Shown: positions 38,057 to 48,700 of the stretch, piece by piece
Numbering within the stretch: the stretch's first letter is position 1
Layout: every line of letters starts with the position of its first letter
DNA from: JTS-AC122 sp050246015
GTDB lineage: Bacteria > Planctomycetota > Phycisphaerae > Phycisphaerales > UBA1924
Assembly (NCBI GenBank): GCA_050246015.1
Contig: JBFWWU010000009.1
Location: forward strand, 131,196-195,195
DNA length: 64,000 nucleotides
Direction: 5' to 3'
Translations under genes and position numbers: made by a program
Notes under the pieces: generated by a model
Database searches by the model: none
Seen by the model: the letters and a program-made list of their open reading frames with translations, nothing else
What the model was told of the DNA's origin: nothing

Positions 38057-41050
38057 GTGACCCAGGTAAAGATCGCGGAGTCCGTCGCACCGTCGAACCA
38101 GGTCGTGGCCCAGCCGGGAGAGTCGCTCCCCCCCATCCTGCGCGCCATTCCTGACCTCATCTTCCGCATGGCGCGCGACGGCACCTATCTCGACGCGCAC
38201 GTCCCCCCCGATGCCATCCTCGCCGCTCCGCCCCTCGGGCCCGGCGGCTTCCTCGGCCGACGCGTCTCCGATGTGCTCGCCGACGAACGCGCCCGCTTGT
38301 GCATGGAAGCCATCGAGCGGGCGTGCACCACCTCGACCCCTCAAACCTACGAATACCGCGTTCCGCCCCCCTCCGCCCGCCCTGACCAACCAGGACGCTG
38401 CTACGACGTCCGCGTCTTGCCCCTTTGCAGCCCCTCCGGCGGAGCGCCCGAGCAGGTGCTCTGTCTGGTCCGGGATATCACCGAGGCCAAGCGACGCACC
38501 GAGCAGGCCGCCCAGGTGGCGCGCCGCTTCGAGATGCTCGTTCGACACACCTCCCTCGGGATGATCGAGTGGGACGCATCGCTCCGGATCATTGATTGGA
38601 ACCCGGGCGCCGAGCGCCTCTTCAGGGTCCCGCGCGACCTCGCGACGCGCGAACTCTTCGGCGACGGATTCATCCACGCGACGCACCGCGCCGAGTTCGC
38701 CGAACTGCTCCGCGCCGTCGCCGCCGGCCCCAAGGGACCCACCGTCCGACAAGCCGTGCGACTCCGCGACGGGTCCGAGGTCTACGGCGAATGGCAGTTC
38801 ACTCGCCTGGTCGATGAAGCCGGCCAGTTCGTCGGCATCGTCGCCATCGTCCACGACCACACCGACCGCCGACGCGCCGAACAGATCATCGAGCGCGACC
38901 GCCACCTCTTCATGTCCGGGCCCGTCGTCGGCGTGCGCTGGCTCCCGATGCCCGGGTGGCCCGTCGACTTCGTCACCCAGAACATCGACCGCTTCGGCTA
39001 CTCACCCGAGCAGTTCGGCCTCAACCGACTCATGTTCGCCGACCTCGTCCATCCCGACGACCTCCCCCGCATCCTCGGCGAAGTCACTTCCTACATCGCC
39101 GCCGGCGCCTCCTCCTTCACCCAGCAGTACCGCTTCCGCGACGCCTCCGGACAGTACCGCTGGCTCGAAGACATCACCATCGTCGTCCGCGATGACACCG
39201 GCGCCGTCAAGCACCTCGACGGCTTCCTCACCGACGCCACCCAGCGCATCAACGCCGAACTCGCCCTCGCTCGTTCACGCGAACGCTACGAAAAACTCGT
39301 CAACACCATCGAGGGCATCGTCTGGGAGGGGAACCCCGAGTCCGGCCGCTTGACCTTCATGAGCAATCAATCCGAGTGGATCCTCGGATTCCCCGCCGAC
39401 CGATTCGTCAACGAGCCCGGTTTCTGGAACTCCCGCATCCACCCCGAAGATCGCGACTGGATCCGGGAGTTCTGCCTCGAACAGTCCCGCCTCAAGCGCG
39501 ACCACCAACTCGAGTTTCGCGCCATCGACGCCGACGGTAGCCTCGTCTGGCTCCGCAACTACGTCACCGTCGTCGACGAACCCGATCACTCCTACCTCCG
39601 TGGGATCATCGTCGATATCACCAAACTCAAGCACACCGAGGCCGCGCTCGCTCAGAGCCGCGAACAACTCGAGCGGGCACAGGCCGTCGCGCACGTCGGT
39701 TCCTGGATCTGGGATCTTGACGGTAGCGACCGCCTCACCTGGTCCCGCCAGACCTTCCGAATCTTCGGCGTCGACGAGTCCGCCTTCACCGGTCACGAGT
39801 CATTCTTCGTCAACATGTTGTTCCCCGAGGACCGCCCCGCCGTCCGCGCGGCGTTCGCCGCCGCCTACGACGGCGGCCCAAGGTACTCCGTCGATCACCG
39901 CATCATCCGCGCCGATGGACAGGTCCGCTGGGTCCACCAGGAAGCCGACATCGTCTGGAACGCCGACGGCTCTCCACGTCAGGCCATCGGCGTCGTGAAG
40001 GACATCACCGAACACCGCGCCGCCATCGAAGCGCTCCAGGCCAGCGAGGCACGGTTCCGCCGCGTCGCCGAATCCAACCTCATCGGTCTCTGTTTCTGCG
40101 ATGCCCACGGCGTCATCACCTACGCCAACCGAGTTTTCCACGACATGCTCGGTCACTCTCACGCCGACGGCTCGGCCGCTCGCCTCAACTGGCCCGACCT
40201 CTCGCCCCCCGACGATCGCGCCGCCGATGAAGAGGCGTTCGCGGAACTCAAACGCACCGGCCATTCACGCGTCTACGCCAAGGAACTCCTCCGCCGCGAC
40301 GGCTCCCGCGTTCCCGTCCTCGTCGGAATGGCCTATCTCGATGATTCCCGTTCCCAGGTCGTCCGCTTTGTCCTCGACATCACCGACCGCCGACACGCCG
40401 AGCAGTGGCAGTCCTTCATGATGGCCGAACTCGACCACCGCGTCAAAAACAACATGGCCGCCGTCCTGACCCTCGCCGAGCAGACCCTCCGTTCCGACTT
40501 GCCCGCCGTCGAGGCCGGTAAGGTCCTCCTCGGACGCCTCCGCGCCCTGGCCCGCACTCACGGCGCCCTCGCCCACACTCACTGGCAAGGCGCACGACTC
40601 CTCCCCCTCGCCCAGCACGCCCTCGAAGCCTTCCGCGGCGTCGACCTGCACGACATCCGCATCGAGGGCGACGACGTCCTCCTCCCCTCCCGCGTCGCCA
40701 CCGTTCTCGCCATGGCCCTGCATGAACTCGCCACCAACGCGCTCAAGTACGGCGCCCTCTCCGTCCCCGACGGCCGCATCCTCCTGCGCTGGCATATCGC
40801 CGACCCCGATGCCGCCCGGACCCTCCACCTGCTCTGGGAAGAATCCGGCGGCCCCGTCGTCGCCGCCCCGCGCCGCCGCGGATTCGGACGAGAACTCATC
40901 GAAGGCGGCATCACCTACGAGTGCCACGGCTCCGTCTCGCTCCAGTTCCTGCCCACCGGCGTGCGATGCCACGTCCAGGTCCCCCTCGCCGACCCCTCCC
41001 AGCACCGCATCATCACCCGTCCCCGGGACCTTTCTCCCCACCGCCTGTAG
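38057..41050 (+). CDS. cytoplasmic HWE-family histidine kinase with about six PAS domains
   Basis: 997 residues without membrane segments. I count six PAS/PAC modules between about residue 22 and 785: their starts are at LPPILRAIPDLIFRM, FEMLVRHTSLGMIEW, RHLFMSGPVVGVRW, YEKLVNTIEGIVWEG, LERAQAVAHVGSWIW and FRRVAESNLIGLCFC. The HWE kinase follows, with His794 in ELDHRVKNNMAAVLTL and HELATNALKYGALSVPDG in the ATPase domain. It starts with GTG 38057 behind GGAGGAG, 48 nt after the previous kinase, so the two are probably co-transcribed and may form hybrid dimers. Both are close relatives by motif order, which suggests tandem duplication followed by loss or gain of the CHASE part. Each PAS could bind a different ligand or cofactor. 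Confidence 0.93.
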   Translation: MTQVKIAESVAPSNQVVAQPGESLPPILRAIPDLIFRMARDGTYLDAHVPPDAILAAPPLGPGGFLGRRVSDVLADERARLCMEAIERACTTSTPQTYEYRVPPPSARPDQPGRCYDVRVLPLCSPSGGAPEQVLCLVRDITEAKRRTEQAAQVARRFEMLVRHTSLGMIEWDASLRIIDWNPGAERLFRVPRDLATRELFGDGFIHATHRAEFAELLRAVAAGPKGPTVRQAVRLRDGSEVYGEWQFTRLVDEAGQFVGIVAIVHDHTDRRRAEQIIERDRHLFMSGPVVGVRWLPMPGWPVDFVTQNIDRFGYSPEQFGLNRLMFADLVHPDDLPRILGEVTSYIAAGASSFTQQYRFRDASGQYRWLEDITIVVRDDTGAVKHLDGFLTDATQRINAELALARSRERYEKLVNTIEGIVWEGNPESGRLTFMSNQSEWILGFPADRFVNEPGFWNSRIHPEDRDWIREFCLEQSRLKRDHQLEFRAIDADGSLVWLRNYVTVVDEPDHSYLRGIIVDITKLKHTEAALAQSREQLERAQAVAHVGSWIWDLDGSDRLTWSRQTFRIFGVDESAFTGHESFFVNMLFPEDRPAVRAAFAAAYDGGPRYSVDHRIIRADGQVRWVHQEADIVWNADGSPRQAIGVVKDITEHRAAIEALQASEARFRRVAESNLIGLCFCDAHGVITYANRVFHDMLGHSHADGSAARLNWPDLSPPDDRAADEEAFAELKRTGHSRVYAKELLRRDGSRVPVLVGMAYLDDSRSQVVRFVLDITDRRHAEQWQSFMMAELDHRVKNNMAAVLTLAEQTLRSDLPAVEAGKVLLGRLRALARTHGALAHTHWQGARLLPLAQHALEAFRGVDLHDIRIEGDDVLLPSRVATVLAMALHELATNALKYGALSVPDGRILLRWHIADPDAARTLHLLWEESGGPVVAAPRRRGFGRELIEGGITYECHGSVSLQFLPTGVRCHVQVPLADPSQHRIITRPRDLSPHRL

Positions 41051-41134
41051 CCCTCGCCGATCGCCCGCACGCTCCCTGTTTCATTTGAGAACTCGTCTCA
41101 CTCGATTTCCGTTTTCAGCCCGATAGCGTTCTTG

Positions 41135-43234
41135 GTGTCCACCACCCAGCGCATCGACCTTCATCAATCCGCCCCGTCCCGGTCCGCGGTCGAGCCCGTG
41201 CGCGGCGACAGCGCCGCGGCCCCCGCTTCCTTGTGGGCGGCGATCACTACGCCCCGCGCCGAACTCTTCGCCGCCATGATCGCCGGCGGGTGCCTCGCCG
41301 CCGGCTTTGTCCTCCATCGCACCGCCGCCTCCCACACCGCCGAGTCCGTCGCCGCCGCGCTCTACTGGACGAGCCTCGCGCTCGGGCTCTTCCACGGCGG
41401 GCGCGCCGCCGTCGCCTCCCTCGCCCAGCGAAAGTTCGACATCGACGTGCTCATGGTCATCGGCGCCGTCCTCGCCGCCTGGCTCGGCGCCCCCGCCGAA
41501 GGCGCGCTCCTCCTCTTCCTCTTTGTCCTGGCCGGTGCGCTCGAAGCCCTCGCCATGGCCCGCACCACCCGCGCCGTCGAGGCCCTCCACAAACTCATGC
41601 CCACCGCCGCACTCCGTAAGCGCCCCGGCGCCGCCGACGAGTGGGAGCACGTCCCACCCGAATCCCTCGCCGCCGGCGATCGTGTCAAGATCCTCCCCGG
41701 CGAAATCGTCCCCGCCGACGCTTCCGTCGTCCTCGGCGAGTCCTCCATCAACCAATCCACCCTCACCGGCGAGAGCGTGCCGCGCGACGTCCGCTCCGGC
41801 GATCCCCTCTACGCCGGCACCATCAACGTCGGAAACCCCATCGAAGCCGTCATCTCGCGGCCCGCCAGCGAATCGAGCCTCCAGCGCATCCTTAACCTCG
41901 TCATCGAGGCCCAGAGACAGCGAGAGCCCGTCCAGCGTCTGATCGATCGCCTCAGCGAGCCCTACGCCTGGGGCGTCCTGGGCCTCAGCATCGCCGTCGT
42001 GCTCGTCTGGTGGCTCGCGCTCGGCGAGCCCCTCGTGCACCAGACCGACGCCGGCCTGCGCGGCGCGCTCTACACCGGTATCACCCTCCTCATCGTCGCT
42101 TCCCCCTGCGCCCTCATCATCTCCACCCCCACCGCCACCCTCACCGGCATCGCCCGCGGCGCCCGCGCCGGCGTCCTCTTCAAGGGCGGCCAGGCCCTCG
42201 AACGCCTCAGTCGTCTCGCCGCCATTGCCTTCGACAAGACCGGCACCCTCACCGTCGGTCGCCCGCGCGTCCGCCAGATCCACCCCATCGGCTGGTCCGA
42301 TGAATCCGCCCTCCTCCGCGTCGCCGCCGCCCTCGAACGTGAATCCACACACCCCATCGCACAAGCCATCGTCGACGCCGCCGCCGAACGAAACATCCAG
42401 CCCGCCCCCATCCACGCCGGCAAGTTCACCGTCGGTCGCGGCGTCAGCGGCATGTGCGAAGGCAAAGAAGCCCGCCTCGGCACCCTCATCTTCACCGAGC
42501 CCCTCATCCCCACCTGCCTCCGCGCCAGCGTCTCCCAAACCCTCGCCACCGTTCAGCACCGCGGCGAGATCGGCACCGTCGTCGCCTGGGACCAGCACGC
42601 CGGCGTCATCGTCCTGGCCGACCTCGTCCGCCCGGGCGCACCCGAACTCGTCTCACGTCTGCATGATCTGGGCGTCCGTCCCGTCTGCATGCTCACCGGC
42701 GACAACCGCGCCACCGCCGCCCACGTCGCCTCCGCGCTCGGCCTCGACCAGTGGTTCGCCGAACTCCTTCCCCCGGACAAAGTCGCGCACGTCCATCGCT
42801 TGAAAGACGCCATCGCCGCCGAGAAACGCCCGCGCGCCGGCGCCGTCGGTGTCATCGGCGACGGCGTCAACGACGCCCCCGCCCTCGCCGCCGCAGGCGT
42901 CTCCATCGCCATCGGTTCCATCGGCTCCGATGCCGCCCTCGAATCCGCCGACATCGTCCTGCTCTCCGACGATCTGGGCGTCGTCCCCTGGGCCGTCGCC
43001 CTCGCACGACGCGTCCGCCGCACCATCCTCACTAACCTCACCTTCTCGATCGGCGCCATGGTCATCATGGCCCTGGCCACCCTCATCGGCTCCCGCATCG
43101 GGTACGACGTCCCCCTCTGGGCCGGCGTCATCGGTCACGAGGGTGGCACCCTCCTGGTCGTCGCCAACTCACTCCTCATCCTCCTCCACCCCACCCCGCC
43201 TCGCGACGCGACCGCGGCGCCAGCGGGCTCATGA
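41135..43234 (+). CDS. P1B-4-type heavy-metal translocating P-type ATPase
   Basis: 699 residues. A cation exporter with the A domain (STLTGES), the phosphorylation site DKTGTLT at Asp367, ESTHPIAQA in the nucleotide-binding domain and GDGVNDAPAL. The ion-site helix has SPC (Ser323-Pro-Cys325) and the last helix region has HEGGT. The SPC plus HEGG(S/T) pair defines the P1B-4 group (CoaT/CzcP/PfeT), which exports Co2+, Zn2+ or Fe2+. It has no N-terminal metal-binding domain, as usual for that group. A TTG at 41132 is possible, but TAGCGT ends exactly 5 nt before GTG 41135. Its last 59 bases overlap the convergent MFS gene. Confidence 0.9.
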   Translation: MSTTQRIDLHQSAPSRSAVEPVRGDSAAAPASLWAAITTPRAELFAAMIAGGCLAAGFVLHRTAASHTAESVAAALYWTSLALGLFHGGRAAVASLAQRKFDIDVLMVIGAVLAAWLGAPAEGALLLFLFVLAGALEALAMARTTRAVEALHKLMPTAALRKRPGAADEWEHVPPESLAAGDRVKILPGEIVPADASVVLGESSINQSTLTGESVPRDVRSGDPLYAGTINVGNPIEAVISRPASESSLQRILNLVIEAQRQREPVQRLIDRLSEPYAWGVLGLSIAVVLVWWLALGEPLVHQTDAGLRGALYTGITLLIVASPCALIISTPTATLTGIARGARAGVLFKGGQALERLSRLAAIAFDKTGTLTVGRPRVRQIHPIGWSDESALLRVAAALERESTHPIAQAIVDAAAERNIQPAPIHAGKFTVGRGVSGMCEGKEARLGTLIFTEPLIPTCLRASVSQTLATVQHRGEIGTVVAWDQHAGVIVLADLVRPGAPELVSRLHDLGVRPVCMLTGDNRATAAHVASALGLDQWFAELLPPDKVAHVHRLKDAIAAEKRPRAGAVGVIGDGVNDAPALAAAGVSIAIGSIGSDAALESADIVLLSDDLGVVPWAVALARRVRRTILTNLTFSIGAMVIMALATLIGSRIGYDVPLWAGVIGHEGGTLLVVANSLLILLHPTPPRDATAAPAGS

Positions 43235-44513
43235 TCCCCACCAGTATCGCCGGTACGTACAACCAGCCTACCCACCAGATCGCCCCCTGCGGGCCGTCCG
43301 CCTGCGCCGCAATGATCCCCGCGAACATCGTCCCCGCCGCCGAGATCAGTCGCCCAACGTTGTACGTGAACCCCGACCCCAGCGTCCGCACCAGCGTCGG
43401 AAACAGCGGCGGGATGTACAGCGGGAACAGCCCGAACATCCCCAGCGCGACCAGCGCCGTCAGCGACGTCTTCCAATAGATCGTCTCCAGCGTCAGCGGC
43501 TCCCAGAACAACCCGATGAAGCACCCCAGCGACAGCGCCGAGAGCAGCGCGAACGCCACTCGATACCCCAGCCATTTCCCCAGGTACGTCGCGACGAAGT
43601 TCCCCGCGATGTTCACCAGCAGGAACACCACCGTCACGTCCGTCTTGAGTTTCGCCACCCGCGCCGCCGACCACCCGGACACCTCCGGCAACTTCCCGAT
43701 CGCCTGCGGCAAATAAAACAAAAAACACCACACCGTCGTCAGGCAGATCCCCGTCATCGCGATCACCAGCACCGTCGTCTTCCACAACCCTCGCGAGAAC
43801 AGCATCCCGATCGGCGCGGGCGGCGCGTCGCTCCGCGCCGCCTTCCACTCCTCCGGCTCCGGCACCGACCGCCGGATCCACCACGTCATCACCGCCGGCA
43901 ACACCCCCACCACGAACACCCACCGCGGCGAATCCAGGTGCGCCATCCACCCCGCCGTCAGCGACGCCGCGATGCATCCCATGATGTACCCGCTCTGTAG
44001 CAGCGCACTGGCCCACGCCCGGTGCCGCGACGGCAGCGTCTCGCTCACCAGCGCCGACCCCGCCGCCCATTCCCCCCCGATCCCCAGCGCCGCGATGAAC
44101 CGGAAGATCAGCAGGTGCCACCACGCCTGCGCGAAGAACGCCAGTCCCGTGAACACCGCATACGTCAGGATCGTCAGCGTCAGCGTCCGCGCCCGCCCCA
44201 GCCGGTCCCCGATCCGCCCGAACACCGCGCCCCCCATCGCCCACCCCACCAGGAACATCGCCTGGATGATCGCCGCTTTGCTCTGCACCTCCCCGCCGAT
44301 CTGCCCCGCCAGCGCCGATCCCGCCTCGATCGCTCCCTCCCCCAGCCCACGCTCATGCAGCACCAGTTCGCGGACAAACGGCACCGCCACCATGATGTAC
44401 AGATACCCATCCAGACCGTCGAACGCCCACCCCAGCCACGCCGCCGTCAGCGTCCGCCAGTGTCGCGGCTGTCCCGCCGTCTTTGAATCGCCCTGTGTCT
44501 TGCTCGGGTGCAT
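43176..44513 (-). CDS. MFS transporter (metabolite:H+ symporter type)
   Basis: 445 residues and twelve predicted helices. The loop 2-3 signature is GRIGDRLGRARTL and the N-terminal DGLDGYLYIM region matches the aromatic-acid/metabolite:H+ symporter branches (AAHS/MHS), as does FRFIAALGIGGEWAAGSALVSE in helix 4-5. It would take up or exchange an organic acid or similar solute. The ATG at 44513 is preferred to the longer frame because the upstream part is Gly/Arg rich and unlike the family. TATGCT lies 9 nt upstream and no clear Shine-Dalgarno is present. The C-terminal coding end overlaps the metal ATPase gene antiparallel by 59 bp. Confidence 0.88.
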   Translation of the reverse strand: MHPSKTQGDSKTAGQPRHWRTLTAAWLGWAFDGLDGYLYIMVAVPFVRELVLHERGLGEGAIEAGSALAGQIGGEVQSKAAIIQAMFLVGWAMGGAVFGRIGDRLGRARTLTLTILTYAVFTGLAFFAQAWWHLLIFRFIAALGIGGEWAAGSALVSETLPSRHRAWASALLQSGYIMGCIAASLTAGWMAHLDSPRWVFVVGVLPAVMTWWIRRSVPEPEEWKAARSDAPPAPIGMLFSRGLWKTTVLVIAMTGICLTTVWCFLFYLPQAIGKLPEVSGWSAARVAKLKTDVTVVFLLVNIAGNFVATYLGKWLGYRVAFALLSALSLGCFIGLFWEPLTLETIYWKTSLTALVALGMFGLFPLYIPPLFPTLVRTLGSGFTYNVGRLISAAGTMFAGIIAAQADGPQGAIWWVGWLYVPAILVGIMSPLAPRSRREAGWGGGG

Positions 44514-44568
44514 GCGTCCAACAGCATACCCGATCCCCCCGGCACGCCATCCCGAGGCGCCGCCATCC

Positions 44569-45783
44569 TCACGCCGGCTCATCCTCGCTCACTCCCGGCT
44601 CCTCCGCCCGCGTCCGCGAGATCGCGTCCCGGCTCACAAGGTCATAGCACGTCGCCAGCAACCCCACGATCGGGAACTTCGCACGCGGAAACGGGCTCGC
44701 TCCCATCCGCCGAAGCAGCGGGTGCGACACCTCCGGCGCCGCGATCGTCAGGTCCAGCGATTCGATCCCCGCCCCCGCTTCGCCGCTCTCCGCTCCCTCG
44801 CGCGGCGACTCCCCCCCCGGCGCCGTCCAGAATCCATCCACGCACTCCTCCAGCGGCTTGCTCACCCGGTCCGAGACTCCCGGCAGATGACTCTCGTATA
44901 CCAGCGTCCCGTGGGCACTCGCTCCCCCCTTTCCTCCCACGCTCCCCGCTCCGCCTGACGCCTGACGCCGTTGCCTCAGCCGGTCGATCAAATCATCCGG
45001 CGGCAAGCCCCGCAGCGCGAAGATCATGAACGGGTCCGATGCCAGTCGATCCGCCACCAGCGCCATCACGCAGCACGCGTGCTTGCACCACGGCACCCCC
45101 GGCGGCAGCGGTGTCGTCGCTCGCATCGGCACCGGCCGGTTCGTCGATCTCGCCCGGATCAGGTTCGGTTCCGTCCCGGACTTCTCCGGCGCGCCCCGGC
45201 TCACGCTCCCTACGCCGCGCTCCCCGCTCCCCGCAGCCCCCCCCGTCCCTTCCGCCGGACTCTCCTCCGCCGTCTCCGGCTTGCCCGTGAAGATCGAGCA
45301 TTCGCACGACACCGCCACGTCCGACGGCTCGCTCGGAAACAGTTTCAGTCCCGCCGGTATGAACAAGTCCTCGATGTTCGCAGGCACCTCCCCGGACAGC
45401 AGCGCCGCCGCGTACCGCGCCTGCGCGATCATCGCGTCGATCACGCTCGGCCACTGCGCCTCCGTAAACGTCGGCAGCCGGATCGACACGCTGTACGCCT
45501 TGGGCATCCGCCCCTGCACACGTGCCGTGATCGTCCCCGCGCCCAGTTCAAGCGACCGCGTCTGCCCCAGCCTCGCGTACTCAAGACCTTCCGCCAGTTG
45601 ATCCCCCGGCGCATACGTCTCCACCAGCCGCAGCCACCGATGGATCACCCACGGCGTCTCCGCCCCGCCGACGCCCGCGTTCCCGCTCCCCGCCTTGCGC
45701 GGCGACAACTTCACCCCGCCCACCACCTTCCGCGGGTTCGCCGTGGGCTTGCTCGGACGACGCTCGAACTGCCGCTGGTTCAT
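44569..45783 (-). CDS. SWIM zinc-finger protein, SNF2 partner
   Basis: 404 residues. The start (WVIHRWLRLVETYAPGDQL, then EYARLGQTRSLELGAGTITARVQG) and DPFMIFALRGL are standard for bacterial SWIM proteins encoded with SNF2 helicases. The zinc ligands are Cys160-x-Cys162 (SCECS) and Cys233-x-His235 (WCKHACCVM), but 70 residues separate the pairs, most of them low-complexity Gly/Ser/Pro, whereas SWIM fingers usually have a short spacer. The finger probably still forms with the insert looped out. The ATG overlaps the SNF2 stop (ATGA at 45780-45783), so translation is coupled and the two products are likely to work together on DNA. The actual process is unknown. Confidence 0.85.
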   Translation of the reverse strand: MNQRQFERRPSKPTANPRKVVGGVKLSPRKAGSGNAGVGGAETPWVIHRWLRLVETYAPGDQLAEGLEYARLGQTRSLELGAGTITARVQGRMPKAYSVSIRLPTFTEAQWPSVIDAMIAQARYAAALLSGEVPANIEDLFIPAGLKLFPSEPSDVAVSCECSIFTGKPETAEESPAEGTGGAAGSGERGVGSVSRGAPEKSGTEPNLIRARSTNRPVPMRATTPLPPGVPWCKHACCVMALVADRLASDPFMIFALRGLPPDDLIDRLRQRRQASGGAGSVGGKGGASAHGTLVYESHLPGVSDRVSKPLEECVDGFWTAPGGESPREGAESGEAGAGIESLDLTIAAPEVSHPLLRRMGASPFPRAKFPIVGLLATCYDLVSRDAISRTRAEEPGVSEDEPA

Positions 45784-48700
45784 TCCTCGTCTCCGATCGC
45801 GTCCAGCCGCAGCGAGAGCATCTCACGCAGTTGCGTTGTAGAGAGTTCCGTCAGCCAGTGCTCGCCGGCGCCGATGACGTTCTCCGCCAGTTCCGTCTTC
45901 TGTTCGATCATCTGGTCGATCCGCTCTTCCAGCGTTCCGGAGACCACGAACTTGTGCACGTGCACCGTCCGCGTCTGCCCGATCCGGTACGCCCGGTCCG
46001 TCGCCTGCGTCTCCACCGCCGGGTTCCACCACCGGTCGAAATGGAACACGTGCGTCGCCGCCGTCAGGTTCAGCCCCAGCCCGCCCGCCTTCAGGCTCAG
46101 GATGAACACCGGGCACTCCGGGCCCGATTTCTGGAACCGCGACACCATCTCCTCCCGCTGCGGCGCGGTCGATCCCCCGTGCAGGAACAGCACGTCCCGA
46201 TCCAGCGAACGACGCAGCAGCCCCGACAGGATGTGCCCCATCTGCCGGAACTGCGTGAAGATCAGCGCCTTGTCCCCGGCGTCGATCACCTCCCGCAGCA
46301 TCTCGATCAGACGCAGCGTCTTCCCCGATCGATGCGCTTCCACCTTCGCCGCTCCCTCTTCCTGCCCCGTGTCGTGCTGCTCCTTCAGGAAATGCGCCGG
46401 GTGGTTGCAGATCTGCTTCAACTTGATCAGCCCCGCCAGCACCACCCCGCGACGCTGGATCCCCTCCGTCTCTTCCGCCACCCTCAGCATGTCCGACACG
46501 CACGTCTGGTACAGCGACGCCTGCTCCGGCGTCAGGAAGCAGTACTCCCGCGACTCCACCTTCTCCGGCAGGTCCGCGATCACCGCCGGGTCGCTCTTGA
46601 GCCGGCGCAGCACGAACGGCTGCACCAGCCCCCGCAACTGCGCCGCCCGGTGCTTGTCGTGGTACCGCTCGATCGGAACGCTGAACCGCCGCCGGAACTC
46701 CGCCGCCGGATCCAGGTACCCGGGGTTCAGGAACTCCATGATCGACCACAACTCCCCGAGCCGATTCTCCACCGGCGTGCCCGTCAGCGCGATCCGCCTC
46801 CCCGTCGCCAGGTTCCGGATCGCCTGCGTCTGCTTCGCGCTGGGATTCTTGATGTTCTGCGCCTCATCCAGCACCACCCGCTTCCACTTGATCCCGCTGA
46901 GTTGATCGTGGTCCCGGTGCGCCAGCGCGTACGTCGTGATCACGACATCCGATTCCATCGCCGCTCGGTGCAGCGCGTCCCCCTGCTGACGCTCCATCCC
47001 GTGGTGCACCAGCACCTTCAGATCCGGCGTAAACCGCCGCGCCTCGTGGATCCAGTTTCCCACCACCGACATCGGAACCACCAGCAGCGTCGGCTCGGGC
47101 CTCTCTCCCCCCGACCGCGCCCCGGGATTCGCCGCCATCCACTCCGCGTACGCCTTTCGCTCATGCGCCAACAGCGCCAGCAACTGGATCGTCTTCCCCA
47201 GCCCCATGTCGTCCGCCAGGCACGCCCCCAGCCCCAGCCGGTCCAGAAACGCCAGCCACGACAGCCCCTTGAGCTGGTACGGCCTCAGCGTCCCGATGAA
47301 CCGCTCCGGCGGCTCCAGCATCGGCAGCGTCTCGTTGTGATTCGGGTCCCCGAACACCTTCGCCACCCACCCCGTCGCGTCCATCCCCAGAACCTGGATC
47401 CCCGTCTGCCGCGCGTCCGACGCATACGCCAGCCGAAGCGCCCGGCCGATCTCCATCTCCCCCCCGGGGTTCTTCTTCAGGAAATCCATCGCCGCCTTCA
47501 CGTCCTCCGGACGGATCTCCACCCACTGCCCATCCACGCGCACCAGCGGCGAGTGCTGCGCCGCCAGCGCTTGAAACTGCTCCAGCGTCAGCGTCGTCTG
47601 CCCCACCGCGATCTGCCACTGGTACGACACCAGCGTGTTGAGCCCGAGTTGCGTCACCGCTCGCGACGGCGAGCCCCCGACCCCCACCCCCGCCGGCCCG
47701 ATCGACGCGAACTCCTCGCTCTCCACCTTCATCCTCGCCCCCAGTCGAACCGTCGGCGAGTTCCACCACGCCGGCACATCCACTCCGATCCCCTGTTCTT
47801 CCAGGATCGGCGCAAACTCCCGCAGAAACTTGTACGCCTCGCTCGTCGACAGATGCAACTCCGTCGGCTGCGCCTCGTCCAGCGCCTTCTCCAGCGCCTT
47901 GTACAGCCGCGCCCCGCGCCCAAGTTCACCAAGCAGCAACTCGTGCGGCGATTCCAGCCGCCGCCCCTCGATCGTCGCGCCCCCGCCCGACAGCGACCAG
48001 ATGTCGATCGCATCCACCACCACCGACGGCTGCTCCACAAGCTGCAGATGAATCGACAGCATCCACCGCACTCCCTCCCCCGGCGACGCGAAATCCCGCA
48101 TCTGCGACACGTCGATCGGCTCCGACAGCCGCAGCAGCAGCCGCCACGCGTCACCCGCCCCTCGGTCCTCCAGGAGCCCGATCCACGTCCGCACCCCCTT
48201 CACCAGTTCCTGCCGCTGCGCCAGCGTCGCCGACGTCTCCCGCTTCTCCCCAAGCAGGCACGACAGCAGCGCCACGTGCGTGTCCGTCGCCGCATCGCGC
48301 GACGACACCGCCTCCATTAACTCCTCCTTCACCATCGTCCGCCGGCACGCCGCGTCGCACATCCGCGTCAACGCGTCGTTCATGATCGACCACCCCGAGT
48401 GTTCGTGGCTATCCACCGCTGCCCGCGCAATCGGCGGCATCGCCCCAGCCAGCACCGTCAGCCTCGCCAGCGTCGGCGCATCCGCCAGCCACGGCTGCCA
48501 CACCGCGTCCAGTTCCCCCGACGCCTCCTCTCTCAGCCCCGGCACGAACCGCTGCTGCGCCAGCAGATAATCCGTCATCCGTGCGCACGCCGCGAAGAAC
48601 CGCACACTCTCCCCCAGCACCATCGACGGGTGCCCGTCCTCCTCCCCTTCCACCTCTTCCAGCGCCTCCAGCACGTCCCCCGCCCGCTCCGCCCCCACCG

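Noticed and set aside
41081..42598. 505-aa minus-strand frame
   Set aside because: Gly/Asp/Glu-rich antisense of the metal ATPase gene.
45831..48320. 829-aa plus-strand frame
   Set aside because: Arg/Pro/Gln-rich antisense of the SNF2 helicase; no recognisable domain despite its length.
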